The translations under genes and the position numbers were made by a program. The notes under the pieces were generated by a model. The model searched no databases. It was not told where the DNA came from and was given only the letters and a program-made list of their open reading frames with translations. Positions 15,128 through 23,956 of a DNA stretch of 64,000 bases are shown here, piece by piece. How positions within the stretch are numbered: the stretch's first letter is position 1; every line of letters starts with the position of its first letter. The stretch is from Nocardia araoensis NBRC 100135 (GTDB lineage: Bacteria; Actinomycetota; Actinomycetes; Mycobacteriales; Mycobacteriaceae), in assembly GCF_000308435.1 (NCBI RefSeq), contig NZ_BAFR01000002.1, forward strand, positions 27,688-91,687. Direction: 5' to 3'.

Positions 15128-16042
15128 GTGCCGCGAATCGCGTACTTCGGGCCGTCCGGAACGTTCACCGAGATGGCCCTCGCCCAACTTGAATCCTCGG
15201 GAACCTTCAACGGGCCCGTCGAGCGGATTGCCGCGCCCAGCCAAGGCGCCGCGCTCGACCTGATCCGCTCCGGTGACGTGGATGGCGCGGTGGTGCCGAT
15301 CGAGAGCTCCGTCGAGGGGTCCATCTCGGCGACGCTCGACTCGCTGGCAATCGGTCCGCGCCTGCAGATCGTCGCCGAAACCGAACTCGAGGTCAGTTTC
15401 ACGATCCTCGGCAAACCGGGCACGGCGCTACCGGACGTGCGCACCCTCGCCGCATACCCCGTCGCCGCCGCGCAGGTGCGGTTGTGGGTGGCACGGCATC
15501 TGCCGCAGGCGCAGCCCTACACCTCGGCCTCCAACGCCGCGGCCGCCGAGGACGTGGCTGCCGGCCACGCGGATGCCGCCGTGTCGACCGCCTTGGCGGG
15601 AGAGCGGCTCGGGTTGATCGCGCTGGCCTCCGGGGTCGCCGATCACGAGCAGGCGATCACGCGGTTCGTGCTGTGCACCCGGCCCACGGTGGCGCCGCCC
15701 GCCACCGGAACCGACCGCACCTCGATCGTGCTCGAGCTGCCGAACGTCCCGGGCTCGCTGATGCGCGCCTTCGCCGAATTCGCCACGCGCGGTATCGATC
15801 TGACCAGGATCGAGTCCCGGCCCACTCGAACCGGCATGGGCACCTACCGTTTCTATCTGGACTGTGTCGGGCACATCGACGACGCGGCGGTGGCCGAGGC
15901 GCTCAAGGCGCTGCACCGTACCGCGCACATCCGCTTTCTCGGGTCCTGGCCGGCGACTTCCGCGACCGGCACGCCACCACCGCCGGATGAAGCGGATGCG
16001 GAGTGGTTGATCCAGTTGAGAGAGGGGAAGGCGGACCTATGA
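15128..16042 (+). CDS. pheA: Prephenate dehydratase
   Basis: A 304-residue stand-alone prephenate dehydratase of phenylalanine biosynthesis, converting prephenate to phenylpyruvate. The N-terminal catalytic domain (1 to about 190) starts IAYFGPSGTFTEMAL and includes VVPIESSVEGSISATLD and the TxxF motif as ITRFVLC. The ACT regulatory domain (about 200-280) carries the Phe-binding NVPGSLMRAF and ESRPTRTG motifs, so feedback inhibition by phenylalanine is expected. The GTG at 15128 is preferred to upstream ATGs because it starts the conserved strand and sits seven bases after a -10 element. Its stop overlaps the phosphatase start (ATGA). Confidence 0.95.
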   Translation: MPRIAYFGPSGTFTEMALAQLESSGTFNGPVERIAAPSQGAALDLIRSGDVDGAVVPIESSVEGSISATLDSLAIGPRLQIVAETELEVSFTILGKPGTALPDVRTLAAYPVAAAQVRLWVARHLPQAQPYTSASNAAAAEDVAAGHADAAVSTALAGERLGLIALASGVADHEQAITRFVLCTRPTVAPPATGTDRTSIVLELPNVPGSLMRAFAEFATRGIDLTRIESRPTRTGMGTYRFYLDCVGHIDDAAVAEALKALHRTAHIRFLGSWPATSATGTPPPPDEADAEWLIQLREGKADL

Positions 16043-16707
16043 CCGGGAGGTTGATTCTGGTCAGGCACGGGGAGACCGAGGGCAACGTCGCCAAACTGCT
16101 GGACACCCGGATTCCCGGGCTACCGCTGACCGAACGCGGTGCGGCACAAGCGAAGACGTTCGGTGAGGGCCTGCTCCGGCCGCCGAAGGTGCTGTTCTCC
16201 TCGGCGGCGCTGCGCGCACGCCAGACCGCGAGCTACATCGAGGCGGCGACCGGTGTCGCCGCCATGGTCCTCGACGGACTGCACGAGGTTCAGGCCGGAG
16301 ATCTGGAAGGAGAACACAGCGAGGAGGCGCACCAGACCTTCCAACGGATCTACCGTGCCTGGCACGAGGGCGATCTCGATCTGCGAGTGCCGGGCGGCGA
16401 ATCCGCCCAGGATGTGCTGGATCGGTTCCTACCCGCGATCCGGGAGCTGCGGAACACGTATCTGACCCCGGACGACGACGCGCACGGTGACGTGATGGTG
16501 GTCAGTCACGGTGCTGCCATGCGGCTCGTCGGCCGCACGCTCGCGGATGTGCGGCCGCCGTTCACCACGAACAACCACTTGGACAACACCGAGACCATCG
16601 AGCTGGTTCCGATGCCGGACGGCGGGTGGGAGTGCATTCGCTGGGGACGGTTCACGCCGCCGTTCGGCTACGAGGTCGCGCCGACCTCGGACGATCCCAT
16701 GGGGTAG
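16039..16707 (+). CDS. Histidine phosphatase family protein (Rv3837c-like)
   Basis: A 222-residue phosphoglycerate-mutase-like phosphatase. The catalytic RHGETEGN starts at Arg9 with nucleophile His10. The second arginine lies in SAALRARQTA, the acid residue in LHEVQAGDLEG, and the second histidine in VVSHGAAMR. All four phosphate-pocket elements are intact. It lacks the insertions of true glycolytic mutases, so it is a small-molecule phosphatase of unknown substrate. It overlaps pheA by four bases and is surely co-translated; the same pair occurs in M. tuberculosis (Rv3838c-Rv3837c). It converges with the EspG-like gene. Confidence 0.9.
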   Translation: MTGRLILVRHGETEGNVAKLLDTRIPGLPLTERGAAQAKTFGEGLLRPPKVLFSSAALRARQTASYIEAATGVAAMVLDGLHEVQAGDLEGEHSEEAHQTFQRIYRAWHEGDLDLRVPGGESAQDVLDRFLPAIRELRNTYLTPDDDAHGDVMVVSHGAAMRLVGRTLADVRPPFTTNNHLDNTETIELVPMPDGGWECIRWGRFTPPFGYEVAPTSDDPMG

Positions 16708-16726
16708 CGACGCCGGTCCGGTGCGC

Positions 16727-17554
16727 TCAGGACAACTTCGGATTCCGCGGGAACTCTTCGCGTTCCGGTAGGAAATTGATCAGATCCTGCACCGCCGTAC
16801 GCAATCGCGCGGGAGTCCCGCTGCTGAGCGATGTCCACTTCACGCCGTCGTCGGACCTGCTCGCCGTCGCGATGAAGCGGCCTGCGCGAGTATTGAAGAC
16901 GGCGATGTGGTTGTCGGCTATCTCTCTGGTGCCGTCGCCGTAGATCACACCGACGATCTCGGCGTACGAGTGGATCTCGACCAGAGCCGCCGCCAAGGTC
17001 TTCACATCCTGGGCCGGGTGGCCCACCTTCGCCAGCCGTTCCGCGGTGGCCGCGGCGTCACCGGTGTCGCCGAAGATCGTAGCCAGCTCTTCGGTCGGGG
17101 CGTTCAGGCCGTACAGCTCGAGCGGCTCGGCGTAGCCGAGGGCGGCGAGAACCGTTCCTGGCAGGTCGTTTCCGGCTTCGTCGATGACGTAGGAGTCTTG
17201 CCCCCGAAGGGCGACGACCGGGAGGTCGACGCCCTTCGCCAGACAAAAGCGGCTCACCCAACCATCGACGACCAACCGCAGCGCGATGATCCAGTGGGGC
17301 CGGTTCAGCGCGCGCAGCCGATTTTCCAGATCACGATGCAGCACATCGTCGATCAGGAGTTCCCGCTGGGCGAGGGACTCGGCGGCCGCGTCCATCGCTG
17401 CTTTGTGGTCGGTCAGATTGTCGTACCGTGCCCGAGCGTTCAGAACGACGGGGACCTCGATCTGCAGTTTCTCCACGAGAAACTGCATCTCATCGAGCGA
17501 CAAAACGACCGCATCGAGCGTCGAGGGGCCGCGGCCCGCACCGAGTACGGTCAC
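16727..17554 (-). CDS. ESX secretion-associated EspG-family chaperone
   Basis: A 275-residue cytosolic protein of the EspG family, the chaperones that bind the tip of PE-PPE dimers and keep them secretion-competent. The N-terminal VVLSLDEMQFLVEKLQIEVP matches the EspG start pattern. The middle HWIIALRLVVDGWVSRFCLAKG and the terminal half-repeat IHSYAEIVGVIYGDG...RAGRFIATA follow the family's duplicated quasi-symmetric fold. It is the last gene of a PE-PPE-EspG operon and its ATG overlaps the PPE stop by four bases. The dedicated PPE partner is therefore encoded next to it. Confidence 0.85.
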   Translation of the reverse strand: MTVLGAGRGPSTLDAVVLSLDEMQFLVEKLQIEVPVVLNARARYDNLTDHKAAMDAAAESLAQRELLIDDVLHRDLENRLRALNRPHWIIALRLVVDGWVSRFCLAKGVDLPVVALRGQDSYVIDEAGNDLPGTVLAALGYAEPLELYGLNAPTEELATIFGDTGDAAATAERLAKVGHPAQDVKTLAAALVEIHSYAEIVGVIYGDGTREIADNHIAVFNTRAGRFIATASRSDDGVKWTSLSSGTPARLRTAVQDLINFLPEREEFPRNPKLS

Positions 17555-18726
17555 CTAACCGTCCCGCTGAGGTCACCGCCGATGACCCCATCGGCGGTGA
17601 AACGGCCGTCGCGGAAGTGTTCGGTCGACCGCAGGTAGTCCCTGCCGTCGTGTTCGGTCTCGTCGTCTTCGTCGCTACGCGCCTGGTTACCGAGCAAGGG
17701 GTTGCCGTTGCCGGTGTTGGCGGGCCGGACCGGCGCCGCCTCGACACTCTTGACCGCGACGGTCTCCTGGGTCGCAGTGGTGCCGCCACCGATCGTGCCG
17801 TTGGAACCCCAGCCTTCTGGAAGCTTGAGCGACCCGCTGCTGATACCCGCCGCCGCACCGAGACCGGAGAACGACACGGCACGCGTCGCCGCGCCGGTCG
17901 CGGTGGCCGCCGCGCCGACACCCATGGCCATGGGAGCCATGCCGGAGAAGGTCGGCGCGGAGCTGGTGGTCGCCGCCGCGATCGCGCTGCCCGCGACATT
18001 TCCGACGGTGGAGACACCGGTGGTGGCGATCGAGCCGACGGCCTGAGCGGCCTGGGTGGCGGCGCTCGCCACGCCGGGGTTGCTCAGGAACGCCTGGGTG
18101 GCGGCCACGGCAGCCTGGATCGGATCGGCCGGGACCTCGGTGGTCGTGGTGTCCGCCGCCTGCTCGGGGTTGGCCGTCCCCGCGCCCTTCGCGATCGCGG
18201 GGGGCTGCACGAACTCGGCGGGTGTGGCGACCATGGCGCTGGTCGCGGCCTCATAGGTCTCCATGACAAGCGCGGCACGGATGTCCATGGCGTTCCTGGC
18301 GACCTCGGCGGCCTCGAACGCGCCGCTCAACACGCCCGGCGGATTCGCCGACGCGGCCAAGGCGGTGTTGACGGCCGCGATCTCGGGCGGGCTCGGCATC
18401 GCCAGCGCGGCGACGGTGTAGGCGGTGGCGTTCGCCGCGGCCTTGGCGCCCATCGCGGCCGCCTGCACGCCCTGCTGCTCGGACCAGCCGAGGAAGCCGG
18501 TGAGCTTGCTCAGCGCGGCGATACCGTTGATGCCCTGCATTCCGACGCCGAGCTCGGCCATCACCCTGGCGACGGTCGTCGTCGCGTCGACCCAGGCGGC
18601 GGTGAGTCCGCCCCAAGCGGTGGCGGCGGCCGAGATCGGAATCGCGTGCGCGCCCGCGTGAAGGGTGGCCGAATTGACCTCCGACGGGCGGGCCGCCCAG
18701 ATCACCCCGGTGACTCCTGCAACCAT
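17551..18726 (-). CDS. PPE-family type VII secretion substrate
   Basis: A 391-residue PPE protein. The N-terminal helical domain (about 1-170) begins WAARPSEVNSATLHAGA, where the usual PPE tripeptide is RPSE. The helical hairpin WxG turn reads MQG instead of WQG. The C-terminal half is Ala/Thr/Gly-rich and low complexity, ending in a charged tail (about 345-391). It should pair with the PE protein encoded just upstream and be exported by an ESX system encoded elsewhere, with EspG as chaperone. A GGGGAGAAG ribosome site supports the ATG. Confidence 0.85.
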   Translation of the reverse strand: MVAGVTGVIWAARPSEVNSATLHAGAHAIPISAAATAWGGLTAAWVDATTTVARVMAELGVGMQGINGIAALSKLTGFLGWSEQQGVQAAAMGAKAAANATAYTVAALAMPSPPEIAAVNTALAASANPPGVLSGAFEAAEVARNAMDIRAALVMETYEAATSAMVATPAEFVQPPAIAKGAGTANPEQAADTTTTEVPADPIQAAVAATQAFLSNPGVASAATQAAQAVGSIATTGVSTVGNVAGSAIAAATTSSAPTFSGMAPMAMGVGAAATATGAATRAVSFSGLGAAAGISSGSLKLPEGWGSNGTIGGGTTATQETVAVKSVEAAPVRPANTGNGNPLLGNQARSDEDDETEHDGRDYLRSTEHFRDGRFTADGVIGGDLSGTVR

Positions 18727-18777
18727 GTTTGACTTCTCCCCTGCTTAAAGCGTTGCTGATGGATCTCGCTTGCGGAA

Positions 18778-19089
18778 CTAGACCTGGAAGGCGCTGATGC
18801 CCGCGGCGCGGACCACGTCGCCCGCGACATGCTGGGCCAGCTGCATGCGCAGCGTCGCCGCGGCGTGGTGGCATTCCAGAATCGCCTGCGCGATCGCGCG
18901 ATCGTGCGACATCGCCCCCTGATTGAAATGGCTCGCGCTGAGGAAGGAGACTTCCTCCGCCCCGGAGGGCAGCACGTGCGTCGCGGGCGCGGTGATCGCC
19001 GCGGCGGCGGCCAGACGTTCGGCGACGAGGTCGAGTTCGGCCGCGGCGGCGAGAATGGCTTCGGGTGCGATCAGTACATGTCCAACCAT
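18778..19089 (-). CDS. PE-family type VII secretion partner
   Basis: A 103-residue protein that is essentially one PE domain: VLIAPEAILAAAAELDLVAERLAAAAAITAPATHVLPSGAEEVSFLSASHF, two helices joined by a Pro-containing turn. The canonical YxxxD/E export signal after the second helix is not visible in the tail (LAQHVAGDVVRAAG), which is unusual. It is first in the PE-PPE-EspG operon, with a GAAGGAG ribosome site. It should form a heterodimer with the PPE protein. Annotated as PE domain rather than WXG100 because no WxG turn is present and the N-terminus matches PE. Confidence 0.82.
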   Translation of the reverse strand: MVGHVLIAPEAILAAAAELDLVAERLAAAAAITAPATHVLPSGAEEVSFLSASHFNQGAMSHDRAIAQAILECHHAAATLRMQLAQHVAGDVVRAAGISAFQV

Positions 19090-19253
19090 GACTCGACTCC
19101 TTCTAGTGGCTGTGGGGCGGAACCACGAGAATTCCCCCTTCGAGTGATAGGACGCGACAGCAACGCGATCGGTTCCATCGAATCCCCAACTTTTCGATCT
19201 CCGTGCCGATTACACACCCACCGCTGGTGGTACGCAATACAGCTCGGTTCAGA

Positions 19254-19604
19254 CTATCCCCATCCCAGCTGATGCAGGCGGTCTTCGTCAATGCCGAAAT
19301 AGTGTGCGATCTCGTGGATCACGGTGATCGCCACCTCCTCCACCACTTCCGCTTCGTCGCCGCAGTGTTCGAGAATCGCCTCGCGGTAGATGGTCACGGT
19401 GTCGGGAAGCGCTCCGCCGTAATGACTGTCGCGCTCGGTGAGGGCGATGCCGTGATACAGGCCGAGCAGATGTGGATCCTCCGGATTGCGCGGCTCGATC
19501 AGCACGACCACATTGTCGATCGCGCGGGTCAGTTCGGGTGGGATGAGATCGAGTGCGTCGCCGACCAATTTCTCGAACCGGTCGTCGGACATCGTCACGG
19601 GCAT
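19254..19604 (-). CDS. Zincin-like metallopeptidase family protein (Rv3836-like)
   Basis: A 116-residue minimal zincin. The HExxH motif with its third ligand context reads ITVIHEIAHYFGIDEDRLHQLGW, preceded by the family strands VVVLIEPRNPED and LLGLYHGIALTERD. Such short metallopeptidase-like proteins occur widely in actinobacteria next to the Septum_form gene; the M. tuberculosis counterpart is Rv3836. Proteolytic activity is likely but unproven. A second ATG four codons in is also possible. It starts 10 bases after the Septum_form gene stop, so the two are co-transcribed. Confidence 0.87.
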   Translation of the reverse strand: MPVTMSDDRFEKLVGDALDLIPPELTRAIDNVVVLIEPRNPEDPHLLGLYHGIALTERDSHYGGALPDTVTIYREAILEHCGDEAEVVEEVAITVIHEIAHYFGIDEDRLHQLGWG

Positions 19605-19614
19605 CGGCGCTCGG

Positions 19615-20754
19615 CTACCTCGGCTGGGGTTGCGGCGGCAGCGGTGCGGCGCCGGGCAGCGGTGCGGGAGTGGAACGTCCGTTGTTCGGCGGCGGCACCG
19701 GGGCCTGGCCGTTGATCAGGATATCGCCCTTGGCCGAACCGGTGATCGGCGCGAAGCCCTCCCGGTCGGCCCCCTTGCCGATCATGCAGTCCAGCTTGCG
19801 GCTGCCCGCCATCCAGCTGCGGGCATCGATGTAGTCGAAGAACAGCGTGAGCGTCTTGTTCCGGATGACGTCCGGACCGCCCAGGTAGTCGGTCGAGGTG
19901 CGCGTGCACTCCTCCTCGACGAACTTGTCCTGGTCGTCCTTCGCGGGCGGACCGCCGTTGAAGTGGGCGGCCAGGTCGACGGTGGAGACGATCTCCACGG
20001 CGTGCGGCTGGGCGCAGTCCACCGGATCGGTGGGCAGGTTCTGGTTGATGCCGAGACACACGCCCGGCTCGTACACCTTGGACTGGTCGTGCTCGGTGGC
20101 GCTGCCGACCGAAGGCGGGGTGCCGACGCTGGCCGCGACCTGCAGGCCGCAGCGCAGGGTGCGGTCACCGTGCTGCCAGCCGTCCGGACTCGGGTACATC
20201 AGCCCGACGATGTACTTGCCGCGCGGATCGAATCGGCCCGACATGTACTTCTGCACCGCCGGCACGCAGTGCTCTTCCTTCAGCTCGGTGAGGCGCAGCG
20301 AGTCCGGGAACCGGGAGCCGGGGCCGAACTCCTTGCCCGGATACCTGCTCATGTCGATGTCGGCCGCGACCTCGAACATGTGCTTGCTCGAGCAGTTCAC
20401 CTTGACCAGGTCCGAGCGGTCGGGCTTGGTCCAGCTCAGGCAGTCGCCCTTGGCCGCGGTGCCGAACTCCTTGTCCAGCACCGGCTGCGCGGGTGCGCCG
20501 GGGTTGTGCGCCTCCAGGCCCTTCTCGTTGTCGAAGCCGGTGACGAACAGCGTCACCAGGGCCGCGACCACGGCGCCGACGGCCACCGCGAGCAGCCCCC
20601 AGCGCAAGGTGGGCGCCGACAGGTGCAGGTCGCGCAGCTCGCTGTCGGCAAGCGCCGTCCTGGCCGAGTCGAACGAGCGGCGCATCGCGTCGGCGCGCGA
20701 CGGCGCGCCACGCTTGCGCGACTTCGGGGACCGGGGCACACGTTCGGAGGACAT
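19615..20754 (-). CDS. Septum formation (Septum_form) family membrane protein (Rv3835-like)
   Basis: A 379-residue bitopic protein. A basic cytoplasmic N-terminus (1-50) is followed by one transmembrane helix (51-72), then a large extracytoplasmic domain built of two Septum_form-like repeats. The repeats carry paired cysteines (KGDCLSW, VNCSSKHMFEVAADID, EHCVPA and GVCLGINQ, VDCAQPHAVEIVSTVD, EECTRT) that probably make disulfides. The tail is Pro-rich. The CxxPHxxEV pattern is the family hallmark. A role in envelope or septum biology is inferred from the family name only. The zincin gene follows on the same strand. Confidence 0.85.
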   Translation of the reverse strand: MSSERVPRSPKSRKRGAPSRADAMRRSFDSARTALADSELRDLHLSAPTLRWGLLAVAVGAVVAALVTLFVTGFDNEKGLEAHNPGAPAQPVLDKEFGTAAKGDCLSWTKPDRSDLVKVNCSSKHMFEVAADIDMSRYPGKEFGPGSRFPDSLRLTELKEEHCVPAVQKYMSGRFDPRGKYIVGLMYPSPDGWQHGDRTLRCGLQVAASVGTPPSVGSATEHDQSKVYEPGVCLGINQNLPTDPVDCAQPHAVEIVSTVDLAAHFNGGPPAKDDQDKFVEEECTRTSTDYLGGPDVIRNKTLTLFFDYIDARSWMAGSRKLDCMIGKGADREGFAPITGSAKGDILINGQAPVPPPNNGRSTPAPLPGAAPLPPQPQPR

Positions 20755-20818
20755 CGCGGTCCATCATGGCAGCGTCGGTGCCGTGGTGCCACGACCTGGC
20801 CCGATCGGCGCGGCTCGG

Positions 20819-22519
20819 TCAGCCGCGCAGGGCCGAAAGGAAGACGCCGGGCAACCGGGCGGGATTGACGTCGGCGTAGAACTCGGTGAGCCTGCGCCCG
20901 GTGGTCGCGGCGGTGGCGTTGTCGACGAACCAGGGCGGCTTCGGGGAGAGGGCGAGTTCGCCGCCCAGCAGCGAGCGCGGCACCGGCCGGAACGGACCGC
21001 GCACCACGGTGCGCTCCACATCGTCGAGCAGCAGGGCGTTGTGCACTACGCCGATACCGCTCTGCACATCGTCGAGGGTGTGCCCGGGGAAGGCTCCCCA
21101 GGCGGCCCGCGGCGCGAGGAAGGCCAGGCCGGTCCAGGTGTTCACCGCGATCGCGCCGTAGCGCAGCCGCTCGATCGCGCGGTCGAAGGCGACGCCGAGC
21201 CTGCGCATGGTCGTCGGATGGGCGATCACGTTCGCACCGAGCGTGCCGGTCAGCTCGGTGTTGGCGAAGTCCACCGCGCGCTGCATGAACTCGCCGCCCA
21301 CGTAGGGCAGCTCCACCACGCCGAGCACGGGGGAGAAGTACTCGGTGCGCAGCAGCGGCGAGCCGGTTCGCGGCAGTCCGTCGATCAGCACCCGTCCCGC
21401 GCCGAGCCGCTCGGCCTCCGGATACGAGGCCAGCGCGTCGGCGACCCGCGCGTCGCTGCCCGGGTAGTAGGCCGTGCGCTGTGGCGCCCGCTCCATGGCC
21501 AAGCGCAGCTCGGCGAGGAACTCGTCCTTGCGGTCCCATTCGGAGCTGATCACCACCGCCTGCGCGGCGACGCAGTTGTAGCCGCCGTTGTGCAGCCGCT
21601 GGGTGGCGACGTGTTCGGCCTGGTAACGCAGATCGGCGTCGGACCAGTCGCCGGGTGCCACGATGGTCGGGGAGACGCCGCCCAGCTCGCTGGTGATCGG
21701 CTTGTCCAACAAGGGCCGGTTGTCCTTCTTGCGCTCAGCGCCTTCCGTGCCGGATCCCCACACGATGGCGTCGTGGGTCTGCGCGCTGCCGGTCATGTGC
21801 ACGTGCGCGACATCCGGATGACGCACCAGGTAACCGCCCTGCTCCGCGCCGCCGGTGAGAATCCGCAGCGCGCCGAGTTCCAGCAGCGGTTCGAACACCA
21901 TCTCGAACACGGTGAACATCGGGTCGGTGATCGGGTTGAGCTTCAGTGCGACCACGCGGTTGTGCGCGAACAGCTCGTACAGCGCGTCCAGCGGCGGAAT
22001 CGAGGTGATGTTGCCCGCGCCGAGCACGGCGCCGATCCCACCGGTCGCGGTGGGATCCAGCTGGGCCAGCCCGGCCCGCCTGCGCGCGGTATCGGCGTCG
22101 ACGCCCGGCCGCAGCCACACCTCGCCGCGGAAACCGTTGAGCAGCAGCCGGTCGTAGACGCCGAACGGGAATACCGGCACAGCCAATCGTCCGCCGGGCG
22201 CCGCCCGCAGCGTGCTGCCCGCCAACGGGCTCCGCCCGGCCTCCAGCGCGGCCAGGGTCGCCGACAGCGCGTCCGTGGCTTGCAGCAGGGCGAGCGGGCC
22301 GGACATCCACTCCTCGCCGACCAGCGGAGAGTGCGCGCCGAGATCCTTGACGACGCATGCCGCGCGCACCCAGTCCTCCGCGAAGCGGCCGGTCCTGGCG
22401 TGGATCTCGTCGAGCAGCGCACGGCGACGGCGCAGCGGCGTCCCGGCCCACGCCTTCTCGCCCGCCGCGAGATCGGCCAGCGCGTTGTCGATGGCCGTCT
22501 CGTCGAATGGGGTGCCCAC
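20819..22519 (-). CDS. Aldehyde dehydrogenase family protein
   Basis: A 566-residue NAD(P)-dependent aldehyde dehydrogenase homologue. The nucleotide-binding region includes ALKLNPITDP and VHMTGSAQTHD. The general-base glutamate is in TSELGGVSPTIV and the catalytic cysteine in NGGYNCVAAQAVV; NTELTGTLGANVIAH and AVNTWTGLAFL complete the fold. Residues 1-60 and the C-terminal 50 residues are longer than in typical 480-residue enzymes, a pattern of the acyl-CoA-reductase-like actinobacterial subgroup. The substrate is unknown. I chose GTG at 22519 (VGTPFDETAIDNAL); an upstream in-frame start is possible. It diverges from serS. Confidence 0.87.
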   Translation of the reverse strand: MGTPFDETAIDNALADLAAGEKAWAGTPLRRRRALLDEIHARTGRFAEDWVRAACVVKDLGAHSPLVGEEWMSGPLALLQATDALSATLAALEAGRSPLAGSTLRAAPGGRLAVPVFPFGVYDRLLLNGFRGEVWLRPGVDADTARRRAGLAQLDPTATGGIGAVLGAGNITSIPPLDALYELFAHNRVVALKLNPITDPMFTVFEMVFEPLLELGALRILTGGAEQGGYLVRHPDVAHVHMTGSAQTHDAIVWGSGTEGAERKKDNRPLLDKPITSELGGVSPTIVAPGDWSDADLRYQAEHVATQRLHNGGYNCVAAQAVVISSEWDRKDEFLAELRLAMERAPQRTAYYPGSDARVADALASYPEAERLGAGRVLIDGLPRTGSPLLRTEYFSPVLGVVELPYVGGEFMQRAVDFANTELTGTLGANVIAHPTTMRRLGVAFDRAIERLRYGAIAVNTWTGLAFLAPRAAWGAFPGHTLDDVQSGIGVVHNALLLDDVERTVVRGPFRPVPRSLLGGELALSPKPPWFVDNATAATTGRRLTEFYADVNPARLPGVFLSALRG

Positions 22520-22597
22520 AAGCCAACTATGCGCGCGATCCGGCGTGAATGGTCCGCATCCTGGGATATCGGCGTGAAAGCGCAACACACCGACTAC

Positions 22598-22603
22598 TAG
22601 GCT
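22598..22603 (+). promoter_or_regulatory. -10 element of serS promoter
   Basis: TAGGCT is followed by eight bases and the serS ATG, suggesting a leaderless transcript. Confidence 0.45.
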
Positions 22604-22611
22604 GGTGGCCC

Positions 22612-23874
22612 ATGATCGACCTCCGATTCCTGCGGGACAACCCGGACGCGGTCCGCGCCTCGCAGCGCGCCCGCGGCGAAGACCCCGCCCTCGTCGACGC
22701 GCTGCTCGAGGCGGACGCGGCGCGGCGTGCCGCGGTGGCCACCGCGGACAATCTGCGCGCAGAGCACAAGGCGATGGGCAAGTTGATCGGCAAGGCGAGC
22801 AAGGAGGAGCGCTCCGCCCTGCTGGCGCAGGCGTCGGAGATGTCGGTCAAGGTCAAAGAGGCGGAGGCCGCGCAGCACGCCGCCGACGCCGACTTGGACG
22901 CCGCGCACCGTGCCATCTCCAACGTGGTGCAGGACGGCGCGCCCGCGGGCGGCGAGGACGATTTCGTCGTGCTGCAGACCGTCGGCACGCCGAGGGAGTT
23001 CGATTTCGCGCCGAAGGACCACTTGGAGCTCGGCGAGTCGCTCGGTCTCATCGACATGGAGCGCGGCGCGAAGGTCTCGGGCGCCCGGTTCTACTTCCTG
23101 ACCGGCTACGGCGCGTTGCTGCAGCTGGGAATGCTGCAGCTGGCCGCGCAGAAGGCGGTGGCCAACGGCTTCACCATGATGATTCCGCCGGTGCTGGTGC
23201 GCCCGGAGGTCATGGCGGGCACGGGGTTCCTCGGCCAGCATTCGGCCGAGGTCTACCACCTCGCCGACGACGACCTCTACCTGGTCGGTACCTCGGAGGT
23301 GCCGCTGGCGGGCTACCACTCCGACGAGATCCTCGACCTGAGCGACGGCCCCAAGCGGTACGCGGGCTGGTCGTCGTGCTTCCGCAGGGAGGCGGGCAGC
23401 TACGGCAAGGACACCCGCGGCATCATCCGGGTGCACCAGTTCGACAAGGTCGAGATGTTCGTCTTCACCACGCCCGACCAGGCCGACGCCGAGCACCAGC
23501 GCCTGCTCGCCTGGGAACAGGAGATGCTCGCCGCGATCGAGGTGCCCTACCGGGTGATCGATGTCGCGGCCGGTGATCTCGGCAGTTCCGCCGCGCGCAA
23601 GTTCGACTGCGAGGCATGGGTACCGACGCAGCAGACCTACCGGGAGCTCACCTCGACCTCCAACTGCACCACGTACCAGGCGCGGCGGCTGGCCGTCCGC
23701 TATCGAGACGAGAACGGAAGGCCGCAGATCGCCGCCACATTGAACGGCACGCTCGCGACCACCCGCTGGATCGTGGCCATTCTGGAGAACCATCAGCAAG
23801 CCGACGGGTCGGTCCGGGTTCCGCAGGCCTTGGTCCCGTTCGTCGGTACCGACGTGCTCCGACCGTCGAATTGA
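22612..23874 (+). CDS. serS: Serine--tRNA ligase
   Basis: A 420-residue class II aminoacyl-tRNA synthetase charging tRNA-Ser and tRNA-Sec with serine. The N-terminal coiled-coil arm (about 25-105) that grips the tRNA long variable arm is present. Motif 1 is in [17 protein letters not shown], motif 2 in [17 protein letters not shown], and motif 3 in [16 protein letters not shown]. Length is normal. The ATG at 22612 begins [12 protein letters not shown], the canonical SerRS start. Order relative to Rv3835/Rv3836-like genes matches M. tuberculosis Rv3834c. This is an essential, conserved anchor for the synteny. Confidence 0.97.
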   Translation: MIDLRFLRDNPDAVRASQRARGEDPALVDALLEADAARRAAVATADNLRAEHKAMGKLIGKASKEERSALLAQASEMSVKVKEAEAAQHAADADLDAAHRAISNVVQDGAPAGGEDDFVVLQTVGTPREFDFAPKDHLELGESLGLIDMERGAKVSGARFYFLTGYGALLQLGMLQLAAQKAVANGFTMMIPPVLVRPEVMAGTGFLGQHSAEVYHLADDDLYLVGTSEVPLAGYHSDEILDLSDGPKRYAGWSSCFRREAGSYGKDTRGIIRVHQFDKVEMFVFTTPDQADAEHQRLLAWEQEMLAAIEVPYRVIDVAAGDLGSSAARKFDCEAWVPTQQTYRELTSTSNCTTYQARRLAVRYRDENGRPQIAATLNGTLATTRWIVAILENHQQADGSVRVPQALVPFVGTDVLRPSN

Positions 23875-23956
23875 CTACGCTCGAATTACGTTCAGGTGAA
23901 TAGCTGCTGGTTCGCCATGCCGGATTCCCGGGATGTGGCAACCAGGGGGATTCCTT

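Noticed and set aside
19898..22600. 900-codon open frame on the plus strand opposite the Septum_form and aldehyde dehydrogenase genes
   Set aside because: It is the antisense shadow of well-supported minus-strand genes, is rich in Arg/Gly/His/Ala, has no ribosome site and no recognisable domain.
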